Below, one piece after another: positions 1 to 6,241 of a stretch of DNA of 7,291 nucleotides (position 1 is the stretch's first letter; every line of letters starts with the position of its first letter). The notes under the pieces were generated by a model, which did not search any database, was not told the origin of the DNA, and saw nothing but the letters and a program-made list of their open reading frames with translations. A program made the translations under genes and the position numbers. The stretch comes from an uncultured Methylophilaceae bacterium (GTDB taxonomy: Bacteria > Pseudomonadota > Gammaproteobacteria > Burkholderiales > Methylophilaceae): contig CALKDJ010000113.1 of assembly GCA_938084195.1 (NCBI GenBank), forward strand, positions 1-7,291, written 5' to 3'.

Positions 1-987
1 CTTGCAGGATCGCTAGAAGTTTATGAAATTAAACCGGGTGAGGCCATAGAAATCATGACGGGGGGGAAAATACCTAAAGGTACCAACGCAGTAGTTCCCA
101 TAGAATTAACTGAAATTTCTAATAATACACTTCGACTAAAAGAACGCCCTAAATCTCAAGCAAATATTAGAAAAATTGGCGAAGATATCCATAAAGGGCA
201 AATTATTCTTCAGTCTGGAAAGTATTTAAGGCCGGCAGAAATTGGTCTTTTAGCATCATTAGGTATTAGTAAAGTTTCTGTTTTTAAAAAAATTACAGTG
301 GTTTATTTTTCAACAGGCGATGAAATTGTTGCAGTAGGTAAACCCTTAAAATTCGGGCAAGTATATGACAGCAATCATTACTCTATTGGTGCTATGTTGC
401 AATCACTAAATATAAAAAAAATTGATTTCAGAAATGTGCCAGATGACAAAGACAAAATTAAAGAGGAATTGCTTAAAGCATCAAAAATTGCTGATGTAAT
501 AATTTCATCCGGGGGAGTGTCAGTCGGTAAAGCGGATTTTATGAAAGAAATTTTATCTGAAATAGGAGAAATTTTATTTTGGAAGCTGGCTATTAAACCT
601 GGTCGTCCTTTGGCTTATGGAAAAATTAAAAATGCTCACTATTTTGGATTACCGGGCAACCCAGTTTCTGCGATGGTTACCTTTTATCAAATGGTTCAAC
701 CAGCTATAAAAAAATTAATGGGGATTGCTAACTACTCACCTCCACCAACTTTTGAAGTTACATGTAACAAAAGAATATTCAAAAAACCAGGAAGAATGGA
801 ATTTCAACGTGGTGTTCTTTCTAAGGTCAATAATAAATGGTTAGTCGAACCAACAAGAAGTCAAGGTTCAGGTGTTCTAAGCTCTATGTCAGAGGCTAAC
901 TGTTTTATAGTACTCTCGTCAGAACAAGGTTTAGTAGAAAAAGGAGAGATGGTATTTGTGCAATATATGGAGGGAGTTGTATCATAA
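1..987 (+). CDS. moeA: Molybdopterin molybdenumtransferase MoeA, 5'-truncated by window edge
   Basis: MoeA inserts molybdate into adenylylated molybdopterin to complete the molybdenum cofactor, in the cytoplasm. The reading frame is open from base 1, so the ATG at 55 is internal: the codons before it (LAGSLEVYEIKPGEAIEI) continue the domain that normally precedes the MTG-x-x-P-x-G motif. About 328 C-terminal residues of a roughly 400-residue protein are visible. Family signatures are MTGGKIPKG (usually MTGA), STGDEIV and SSGGVSVGKADF of the MoCF-biosynthesis (MogA-like) domain, KPGRPLAYG, and FGLPGNPVSAMVTFYQ, followed by the C-terminal beta-barrel domain IV. Alignment from memory with E. coli MoeA is close across the MogA-like domain. 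The gene ends 58 bp before bcp in the same direction. Its presence implies at least one Mo enzyme, possibly formate dehydrogenase, in the organism. The family call is very secure; only the true start is unknown. Confidence 0.96.
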   Translation, partial: LAGSLEVYEIKPGEAIEIMTGGKIPKGTNAVVPIELTEISNNTLRLKERPKSQANIRKIGEDIHKGQIILQSGKYLRPAEIGLLASLGISKVSVFKKITVVYFSTGDEIVAVGKPLKFGQVYDSNHYSIGAMLQSLNIKKIDFRNVPDDKDKIKEELLKASKIADVIISSGGVSVGKADFMKEILSEIGEILFWKLAIKPGRPLAYGKIKNAHYFGLPGNPVSAMVTFYQMVQPAIKKLMGIANYSPPPTFEVTCNKRIFKKPGRMEFQRGVLSKVNNKWLVEPTRSQGSGVLSSMSEANCFIVLSSEQGLVEKGEMVFVQYMEGVVS

Positions 988-1005
988 ATTATGAACAAAT
1001 TTAGG

Positions 1006-1011
1006 TATAAT
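1006..1011 (+). promoter_or_regulatory. Possible -10 box upstream of bcp
   Basis: A perfect TATAAT lies in the 58-bp gap between moeA and bcp, which would place a transcription start near 1018 and give a leader of about 28 nt. No convincing -35 hexamer is found at 16-18 bp spacing (the candidates are CATAAA-like); a TTGTAT lies 23 bp upstream, which is too far. In sequence this A+T-rich a chance TATAAT is likely, so this is only a candidate. bcp could equally be read through from moeA. Confidence 0.3.
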
Positions 1012-1045
1012 TAATCTAATTAAACTAATAAATATTGGTAATTTT

Positions 1046-1513
1046 ATGAGTAAAATTGAAATAAATTCACCTGTGCCAGAGCTAACATTAGAAGGAACAA
1101 ACAACACTACTTTTTCTATCAGTAACTATGTAGGTAAAAATCTTGTTATTTATTTTTATCCAAAAGATTCTACCCCAGGTTGCACAAATGAGAGTATTGA
1201 TTTTAAAGATAACTATGATATTTTCCAAAAACTTAATACTGAAATTTTTGGTATTTCCAGGGACTCGTTAAAATCTCATGAAAAATTCAAAGCTAAATAT
1301 AGTTTTCCATTTGATCTGTTGAGTGATGCTGACGAAATTGCATGTAACTTATTTGATGTCATAAAAATGAAAAATATGTACGGCAAAAAGGTAAGGGGTA
1401 TTGAGAGGAGTACCTTTCTAATAAACACTGAGGGTAAATTAATTAACGAATGGCGAGGTGTGAAGGTTAATGGCCATGTTCAAGAGTTAATTGAATTTCT
1501 TCAAAATCAATAA
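1046..1513 (+). CDS. bcp: Thioredoxin-dependent peroxiredoxin (Bcp/PrxQ family)
   Basis: A 155-residue cytoplasmic peroxidase that reduces H2O2 and organic hydroperoxides using thioredoxin; the length is normal for Bcp. The peroxidatic cysteine is Cys46 in STPGCTNES, preceded by LVIYFYPKD. The active-site Arg is in GIERSTFLI (about residues 118-126). The PrxQ core GISRDSLKSHEKFK (69-82) and FDLLSDADE (89-97) is intact. The usual resolving cysteine five residues after the peroxidatic one in E. coli Bcp is absent (Ile51). The only other cysteine is Cys100 in DEIACNLFDVIK, and I recall betaproteobacterial homologues with a Cys at this place. The ATG at 1046 fits the family N-terminus; upstream there is only a poor Shine-Dalgarno (TTGGTA). 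phoH starts 18 bp after the stop. Confidence 0.95.
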   Translation: MSKIEINSPVPELTLEGTNNTTFSISNYVGKNLVIYFYPKDSTPGCTNESIDFKDNYDIFQKLNTEIFGISRDSLKSHEKFKAKYSFPFDLLSDADEIACNLFDVIKMKNMYGKKVRGIERSTFLINTEGKLINEWRGVKVNGHVQELIEFLQNQ

Positions 1514-1531
1514 ATACACGATTTAAAATTT

Positions 1532-2923
1532 ATGCCTAAAAAAATTTCCTCCAAGCTTTTTGTGCTCGATACCAACGTACTTCTTCATGATCCCTCTAGT
1601 CTATTTAGATTTGAGGAGCATGATATTTATCTCCCTATGATAACTTTAGAAGAACTCGATAACAATAAAAAAGGAGTTTCTGAAGTTGCAAGAAATGCCA
1701 GGCAAACAAGTCGGTATCTAGAAGAAATTATGGGTATTGATATCGTAGATCTTAATAAAGGATGTTCCTTAAATTCACCAGCTAACCCCCATGTTTCAGG
1801 AAGTTTATTCTTACAAACAAACCCTATTGAATATGATCTTCCAATGCTCGCAGGAAGTATCGCTGACAATCAAATCCTTAGTATTGTATTGGATTTAAAA
1901 AAGAAGAATTCCAAGCGAGAAGTCATTCTCGTTTCTAAAGATATTAATATTAGGATTAAAGGACGTGCTCTAGGAATTGAGGTACAGGATTATTTCAATG
2001 ATAAAGTGATGGATGACACAGAACTATTATATTCTGGCATCACTGAGCTTCCTGAGGATTTTTGGGAAAACCACAGCAAATCTATGGAATCATGGCAAGA
2101 GGAAGGACGAATGTTCTACAAGCTTACTGGTCCACTTTGTAAAGACTTTATCATTAATGAATTTGTATTCTATGAATTTGATAAGCCATTTCATGCCATA
2201 GTCAAAAAAATTGAAGGGCAAACAGCTACCCTGCAAATTGTCCAAGATTATGCACTCACTAAATTTAATGTATGGGGAATTAATGCTAGAAATAAAGAAC
2301 AAAATTTTGCACTTAACCTTTTACTCGACCCTGATATAGATGTTGTTACACTTCTAGGGCAAGCTGGAACAGGTAAAACACTCTTAACCCTCGCATCTGC
2401 TCTTGAGCAAGTGCTTGATAAAAAAATTTACAGTGAAATAATTATGACTAGAGTAACCGTTTCCGTTGGAGAGGATATAGGTTTTCTTCCCGGCACTGAG
2501 GAGGAAAAAATGACACCATGGATGGGTGCATTAGAGGATAATCTAGACGTATTAAATAAATCAGATGGTGATGCTGGAGATTGGGGGAGAGCAGCTACGC
2601 AAGATCTTATACGATCACGTATAAAAATAAAATCGCTTAACTTTATGCGTGGTAGAACATTTCTGAATAAATTTCTTATTATTGATGAAGCCCAGAATTT
2701 AACTTCAAAACAAATGAAAACACTGATTACCCGAGCAGGCCCAGGAACAAAAGTAGTTTGTTTGGGTAACATTGCGCAGATAGATACGCCCTACCTCACT
2801 GAAGGAAGCTCTGGTTTAACTTACGTTGTCGATCGTTTTAAGGGATGGGACCACAATGGTCATGTAACACTTATGCGTGGGGAACGTTCGAGGCTTGCCG
2901 ATTATGCTGCAGAGACGCTCTAA
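1532..2923 (+). CDS. phoH: PIN domain plus PhoH-family ATPase (PhoH2-type)
   Basis: A 463-residue two-domain protein. The N-terminal PIN nuclease-like domain (about 8-155) carries the acidic residues expected for metal binding: Asp13 in VLDTNVLL, Glu40/Glu41 in TLEELD, Asp112 in ADNQIL and Asp137 in VSKDINI. After a linker, the C-terminal PhoH P-loop domain (about 250-463) has Walker A GQAGTGKT (276-283), Walker B FLIIDEAQN (381-389), the LGNIAQID motif (411-418) and a terminal GERSRLA with the likely arginine finger. Characterised PhoH2 proteins with this layout are described as RNA helicase/ribonucleases, so a role in RNA turnover is likely but inferred. No Shine-Dalgarno is visible before the ATG (the upstream sequence is A+T only), so translation may depend on coupling to bcp. 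Despite the name, a phosphate-starvation link is not established. The end overlaps lplT by 20 bp. Confidence 0.93.
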   Translation: MPKKISSKLFVLDTNVLLHDPSSLFRFEEHDIYLPMITLEELDNNKKGVSEVARNARQTSRYLEEIMGIDIVDLNKGCSLNSPANPHVSGSLFLQTNPIEYDLPMLAGSIADNQILSIVLDLKKKNSKREVILVSKDINIRIKGRALGIEVQDYFNDKVMDDTELLYSGITELPEDFWENHSKSMESWQEEGRMFYKLTGPLCKDFIINEFVFYEFDKPFHAIVKKIEGQTATLQIVQDYALTKFNVWGINARNKEQNFALNLLLDPDIDVVTLLGQAGTGKTLLTLASALEQVLDKKIYSEIIMTRVTVSVGEDIGFLPGTEEEKMTPWMGALEDNLDVLNKSDGDAGDWGRAATQDLIRSRIKIKSLNFMRGRTFLNKFLIIDEAQNLTSKQMKTLITRAGPGTKVVCLGNIAQIDTPYLTEGSSGLTYVVDRFKGWDHNGHVTLMRGERSRLADYAAETL

Positions 2924-4100
2924 ACCAATTCAAAGTAAGGGTTTTTACCCATTTCTGACAGCTCAATTCTTATCTGCTCTTGCCGATAACGCATTATTAT
3001 TTGCTGCTATTGCACTTATTGCCAGCACGAACGCCCCCAATTGGCATGAACCACTTCTGCTGCAGTTTTTTGTTATTGCATACGTCGTGCTTGCTCCATT
3101 TGTGGGAGCTTTTGCAGATGCTAAACCTAAAGGTCAGGTTATGTTCATAGCCAACTCAATCAAGTTTGTTGGATGTATTGCAATGTTTTTTGGACTTCAA
3201 CCATTGTATGCCTATGGAATTGTGGGCATTGGTGCTGCGGCATATTCCCCTGCAAAATACGGTATTCTCACAGAATTACTTCCCAAGGAATCTTTAGTTC
3301 CAGCTAATGGTTGGGTGGAAGGATTAACAGTAGCAGCCATCATACTTGGCGCAGTTATTGGTGGAGAATTGGCAAGCAAGGAAATGGATCTTAGCTATTC
3401 CATATTAATTATTAGCGGATTATATCTATTAGCAGCAATCTTTAATAGGTACATACCAATCCTACCCATAAATCATAGCCTTAAAAAAAATACTCCCTGG
3501 TTCCTTGTGAAAGATTTTTTTAAATCATTTGTAAAGCTAGGGAAAGATCCTTTAGGACAATTATCACTTGCTGTAACCACTTTATTTTGGGGTGCTGGAG
3601 CTACATTAAGATTAGTAGTTATTGCTTGGGCTGCATTTGCATTTAATTATGGCTTAGACCAAGCAACAAAATTAACGGCTGTTGTTGCCTTTGGCGTCGC
3701 CTTTGGTGCGGTTATTTCATCTCGTTATGTACGTATGGAAGATTCCATCAAGATTCTTCCTTCAGGAATTATAATGGGGTGTTTAGTATGTTCTATGGTG
3801 TTTGTTTCCTCTTGGCAAATGGCTGCTTTAGTGCTATTCGCCATTGGAGTTATGAGTGGCATTCTCATTGTTCCTATGAATGCACTGCTGCAATATAGAG
3901 GGCATATATTAGTGGGAGCCGGGCACTCAATAGCTGCACAAAATTTTAGTGAAAATCTAGGGATCCTTATCCTAAGTGGCACTTACACCTTGATGGTGGG
4001 TCTCCAATTACCAATCAATGGCATAGTTTTTATATTCGGTTTATTTGTCCTTCTGGCAATGGTCATAATAAGTCAATATTATGCAAATACTAAAAGCTAA
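2904..4100 (+). CDS. lplT: Lysophospholipid transporter LplT (MFS)
   Basis: An inner-membrane major-facilitator protein that flips lysophospholipids (in E. coli lysophosphatidylethanolamine) inward for re-acylation. From the ATG at 2904 it is 398 residues, against 397 in E. coli; a longer in-frame GTG start at 2877 is less likely because the shorter form matches family length and has a GAGG-like Shine-Dalgarno about 10 bp upstream. Family motifs are AQFLSALADNALLFA (20-34), APFVGAFAD (64-72), GIGAAAYSPAKYGILTELL (108-126), TLFWGAGATLR (226-236) and VPMNALLQYRG (323-333). Some 11-12 hydrophobic segments span the chain. In E. coli lplT sits next to aas, the acyltransferase; here no aas is present within the window, and the left neighbour is phoH. 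The start lies within phoH, suggesting translational coupling. The stop overlaps that of the convergent ndh gene. Confidence 0.93.
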   Translation: MLQRRSKPIQSKGFYPFLTAQFLSALADNALLFAAIALIASTNAPNWHEPLLLQFFVIAYVVLAPFVGAFADAKPKGQVMFIANSIKFVGCIAMFFGLQPLYAYGIVGIGAAAYSPAKYGILTELLPKESLVPANGWVEGLTVAAIILGAVIGGELASKEMDLSYSILIISGLYLLAAIFNRYIPILPINHSLKKNTPWFLVKDFFKSFVKLGKDPLGQLSLAVTTLFWGAGATLRLVVIAWAAFAFNYGLDQATKLTAVVAFGVAFGAVISSRYVRMEDSIKILPSGIIMGCLVCSMVFVSSWQMAALVLFAIGVMSGILIVPMNALLQYRGHILVGAGHSIAAQNFSENLGILILSGTYTLMVGLQLPINGIVFIFGLFVLLAMVIISQYYANTKS

Positions 4101-5419
4101 TGTAACTTTACATGTGCCTCGGTTCTTCTTGTAATAAATTTAGCAACTAACCTTAAAGAAACCATGGTGGGTCCGTGCAAAGCCCACAAATGCATTTGAT
4201 ACAACATAAGATACATAAAGCGTGCTATTAAGCCTTCAACAAACATGCTCCCTCCCGTTAATGATCCCATTAAGTTCCCTACAGTAGAATACGTTCCTAG
4301 ATTTACAAGAGAGCCATAATCTTTATATGTATATGTAGGTAAGGTAGCGTCTTTTTGTAATATTATTTTTTTAATAGATTTAATTAATAAAGATGCTTGT
4401 TGATGAGCTGATTGGGCTCTTGGAGGAACCATGCTTTTTGATCCTGGCTTTTGGGGGCATGCCGCACAGTCCCCTAGAGCGAAAATTGATTGATCGTCCT
4501 TAGATTGCAGGGTTGATAGGACCTCAATTTGATTAATGGTATTTATTGATAAGTTAAGGTTTCGTAAAAAACTAGGGGCTTTAATTCCTGCGGCCCATAC
4601 CACTAGAGCAGAATTAATATACCTTCCTTTATGGGTTCTTATTCCCTTATTAGATACTTCGGTAACCCGCTCACCTATATATAAATTCACTTTCAATTTT
4701 CGTAGCTCTTTTTCTACTGATTGACTCATCCTTGAAGGTAAAGCAGGTAATAATCTATCACTGGCCTCAATAAGGGATATAGATATGTCTCTGTCTGGAT
4801 TAATTTTATCCAGTCCATATGCTGTCATTTCTCTTGTTGCTTTATGAAGTTCTGCAGCTAGCTCTACCCCTGTTGCTCCAGCACCCACAATCACAACTTC
4901 TAGTTGACCAGGAAGTATGGCATCAGCTTGAGTTTGTGCTCGAAGAATAGCATTGTGTAATTTTTGATGAAATCGTTCAGCCTGTTGAGGTGTATCAAGC
5001 GCAATAGCATGTTCTTTTGCTCCCTTTATACCAAAGTCATTAATTGTACTTCCCACGGCAATGACTAATGTATCGTATGCAAAATTTCTTCTAGGGATAA
5101 TTTGTATGCCTTCTGAATCATGATAAGGCTCCAGTGAAATCTCTTTTTTTTCACGATCAATAGAATCCATCCTACCTAGTCGAAAATTAAAGTGATGCCA
5201 ATGAGCTTGAGCTAAATAATCTAACTCATCTTTATCGGCATTAAGGCTTCCTGCGGCAATCTCATGTAATAAAGGCTTCCACACATGAGTTTTTTTACTA
5301 TCAATGAGGGTGATATGAGCTTTGTTCTTCTTACCAAGAGAATCTCCCAATTTTGTAGCAAGCTCAAGGCCTCCAGCGCCACCACCGACAATAACAACCT
5401 TATGTAAATTTTCTACCAT
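4097..5419 (-). CDS. ndh: Type II NADH:quinone oxidoreductase (NDH-2)
   Basis: A single-subunit FAD enzyme on the cytoplasmic face of the inner membrane that passes electrons from NADH to quinone without pumping protons. It is 440 residues from the ATG at 5419; E. coli Ndh is 434. The FAD-binding GGGAGG is at 12-17 near KVVIVGGGAGGLELATKLG. Other matches are WKPLLHEIAAGSL, the NADH-binding VGAGATGVELAAELH (178-192), WAAGIKAP (275-282), the FAD-contacting IFALGDCAACP (312-322), PPRAQSAHQ near the quinone site (332-340) and the C-terminal membrane-associating helices ending in VKLH, as in E. coli. An in-frame TTG at 5449 would add ten residues but falls in the T-tract of the upstream terminator and lacks family support. 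No Shine-Dalgarno is seen before 5419. The gene follows xoxG by 84 bp, across a terminator, and converges on lplT. Confidence 0.94.
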   Translation of the reverse strand: MVENLHKVVIVGGGAGGLELATKLGDSLGKKNKAHITLIDSKKTHVWKPLLHEIAAGSLNADKDELDYLAQAHWHHFNFRLGRMDSIDREKKEISLEPYHDSEGIQIIPRRNFAYDTLVIAVGSTINDFGIKGAKEHAIALDTPQQAERFHQKLHNAILRAQTQADAILPGQLEVVIVGAGATGVELAAELHKATREMTAYGLDKINPDRDISISLIEASDRLLPALPSRMSQSVEKELRKLKVNLYIGERVTEVSNKGIRTHKGRYINSALVVWAAGIKAPSFLRNLNLSINTINQIEVLSTLQSKDDQSIFALGDCAACPQKPGSKSMVPPRAQSAHQQASLLIKSIKKIILQKDATLPTYTYKDYGSLVNLGTYSTVGNLMGSLTGGSMFVEGLIARFMYLMLYQMHLWALHGPTMVSLRLVAKFITRRTEAHVKLH

Positions 5420-5447
5420 TGTGTGAATTTTAAAGAAATGAGAGTAC

Positions 5448-5487
5448 AAAAAAAAACGACTGAGGCATTATACCTCAATCGTTTTAT
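5448..5487 (-). terminator. Rho-independent terminator after xoxG, possibly bidirectional
   Basis: Reading the minus strand, ACGATTGAGG (5482-5473) pairs with CCTCAGTCGT (5465-5456), with one T-G pair, around a 7-nt loop, and is followed directly by a run of nine T (5456-5448). On the plus strand the same stem is followed by TTTTATTTA, so weaker termination in the other direction is possible. It sits 17 bp past the xoxG stop (counting from the stem) and ends 28 bp before the ndh ATG, so most xoxG transcripts should stop before ndh. Confidence 0.9.
5467..5472 (-). promoter_or_regulatory. Possible ndh -10 box inside the terminator loop
   Basis: The loop and its edges read GGTATAATGCC on the minus strand, giving a perfect TATAAT at 5472-5467. 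The best upstream hexamer is ATGAAT at 18-bp spacing, only a 3/6 match to TTGACA, and there is no extended -10 TG. Transcription would start near 5460, about 40 nt before the ndh ATG. This is the only promoter candidate I see between the terminator and ndh, but it rests on the -10 alone. Confidence 0.4.
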
Positions 5488-5503
5488 TTAATTCATAAAA
5501 AAA

Positions 5504-6055
5504 CTAGTCGTTCTTAAGGAGTTTTTTCATATTTTCATCTTCATTTCCTGTAACACCTTGGCTACCATTTGTTCTAACCCAGGCAATTGTTTTTAGGAGT
5601 TCATCAACAGTCATTCCATCATCTGGAGCCATAACACCGTATCCTTTTCCACCCATGCCACCGTTAGTACCATACCAAATAGTCTCAAACATACCTTGAT
5701 TGGTAATATCTTTTGGATAACGGAATGTAGGTCCTACCAATCCAGGTCCTACTTGGCCTTTTGCTGTTGGCCCATGACACTGGGTACATGACCAGTAACC
5801 AAACCTTTTTTTGCCCCGCTTTTCAGCAGCAGCGTCGCCAACGTAAATATTTTTTCCAGTCTCAAGGAAAACTTTTTCTGCTTCTGTCATTACGTTGTCT
5901 TTTTTCTTGGTATCACCAAAAGCTTTTGCTAGTCCTTTAAGCTCTTCAGTAAAATCATTACCATCGGTTGTTTTAGTTAATTTAACGCCAGCATTTGCTG
6001 AAAAAGCTAAGCAACTTGCGAGCAGGGATGAAACAAGTACTTTCTTTGATAACAT
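5504..6055 (-). CDS. xoxG: Periplasmic cytochrome c, XoxG-like electron acceptor of methanol dehydrogenase
   Basis: A 183-residue mono-heme class I cytochrome c, probably taking electrons from the PQQ- and lanthanide-dependent methanol dehydrogenase XoxF and passing them on toward a terminal oxidase. The start is placed at 6055, not at the in-frame ATG at 6070, because AGGAGA lies 4 bp upstream of 6055 and the protein then begins with a normal signal peptide (MLSKK, then a hydrophobic stretch) cleaved after SANA (about residue 22). The heme motif is CTQCH (90-94). The axial Met is probably in the glycine-rich segment around GGMGGKGYGVM (132-142); Met134 and Met142 are both possible. KGQVGPGLVGPTFRYPKD and FETIWYGTNGG resemble Methylophilaceae xox-cluster cytochromes as I recall them. 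The adjacent xoxJ supports the role. An unrelated respiratory cytochrome c is the main alternative. Confidence 0.8.
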   Translation of the reverse strand: MLSKKVLVSSLLASCLAFSANAGVKLTKTTDGNDFTEELKGLAKAFGDTKKKDNVMTEAEKVFLETGKNIYVGDAAAEKRGKKRFGYWSCTQCHGPTAKGQVGPGLVGPTFRYPKDITNQGMFETIWYGTNGGMGGKGYGVMAPDDGMTVDELLKTIAWVRTNGSQGVTGNEDENMKKLLKND

Positions 6056-6059
6056 ATTC

Positions 6060-6100
6060 TCTCCTAGCATATTTTAATTCTCTCTCCCTCCCTTAGGAGA
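6060..6100 (-). promoter_or_regulatory. Inverted repeat that could mask the xoxG ribosome binding site
   Basis: In the minus-strand leader, TCTCCTA (6100-6094) is perfectly complementary to TAGGAGA (6066-6060), which contains the xoxG Shine-Dalgarno; the loop is 27 nt and purine-rich. The first arm can instead pair with the GGGAGAGAG run in the loop, so two structures compete. The complementarity is directly visible; a regulatory role is inference, and a 7-bp stem with a long loop is of modest stability. Confidence 0.35.
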
Positions 6101-6109
6101 CAGTCTAAA

Positions 6110-6138
6110 ATATTAATGGTTCCTGTTAAAAGGGTTAA
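6110..6138 (-). promoter_or_regulatory. Weak candidate promoter for xoxG
   Basis: On the minus strand TTAACC (6138-6133) and TAATAT (6115-6110) are 17 bp apart, each a 4/6 match to the sigma70 consensus. Initiation would fall near 6103, just before the inverted repeat in the xoxG leader. The region is very A+T-rich, so chance matches are expected. Read-through from xoxJ is the alternative, since no terminator is seen after xoxJ. Confidence 0.25.
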
Positions 6139-6241
6139 TAAAAGAACTTTCACTATTTCTTAATAAAACGTATTTTACTTTATTTTTAAAAATTATGGCA
6201 GCATTTACAACAAATTTTTAACAAAAAAATGTAAAAAAACT

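Noticed and set aside
1..987. A functional tie between MoeA and methanol dehydrogenase cofactor supply
   Set aside because: MoeA serves molybdenum enzymes, whereas XoxF uses PQQ and a lanthanide. The genes are on opposite strands and far apart in the window.
1627..2302. Short open frames on both strands within phoH (1627-1869 minus, 2013-2201 plus, 2090-2302 minus)
   Set aside because: All are contained in phoH in other frames, with unprotein-like composition and no start signals.
2428..2772. A 114-residue open frame on the minus strand
   Set aside because: It lies wholly within the well-supported PhoH ATPase domain, has no ribosome binding site or recognisable motif, and reads as the antisense of conserved Walker motifs.
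2877..2903. Upstream GTG start for lplT
   Set aside because: It would add nine non-conserved residues (GNVRGLPI-like), while the ATG at 2904 gives the family length.
3725..3982. 85-residue minus-strand frame in lplT
   Set aside because: It is a shadow of a conserved membrane-protein coding region.
4536..4724. 62-residue plus-strand frame opposite ndh
   Set aside because: It is a shadow of the NDH-2 coding sequence, with no supporting signal.
5420..5449. TTG start for ndh ten codons upstream
   Set aside because: The codon sits in the terminator T-tract, so transcripts starting near 5460 would leave no ribosome binding site, and the extra residues are not part of the family N-terminus.
5895..6077. 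60-residue plus-strand frame opposite the start of xoxG
   Set aside because: It lies opposite a convincing signal peptide and start with a strong Shine-Dalgarno.
6186..6221. Inverted repeat TTAAAAATT / AATTTTTAA in the xoxJ-xoxG gap as an xoxJ terminator
   Set aside because: The stem is A-T only with an 18-nt loop, and no T-tract follows it on the minus strand. It is probably a by-product of A+T richness.
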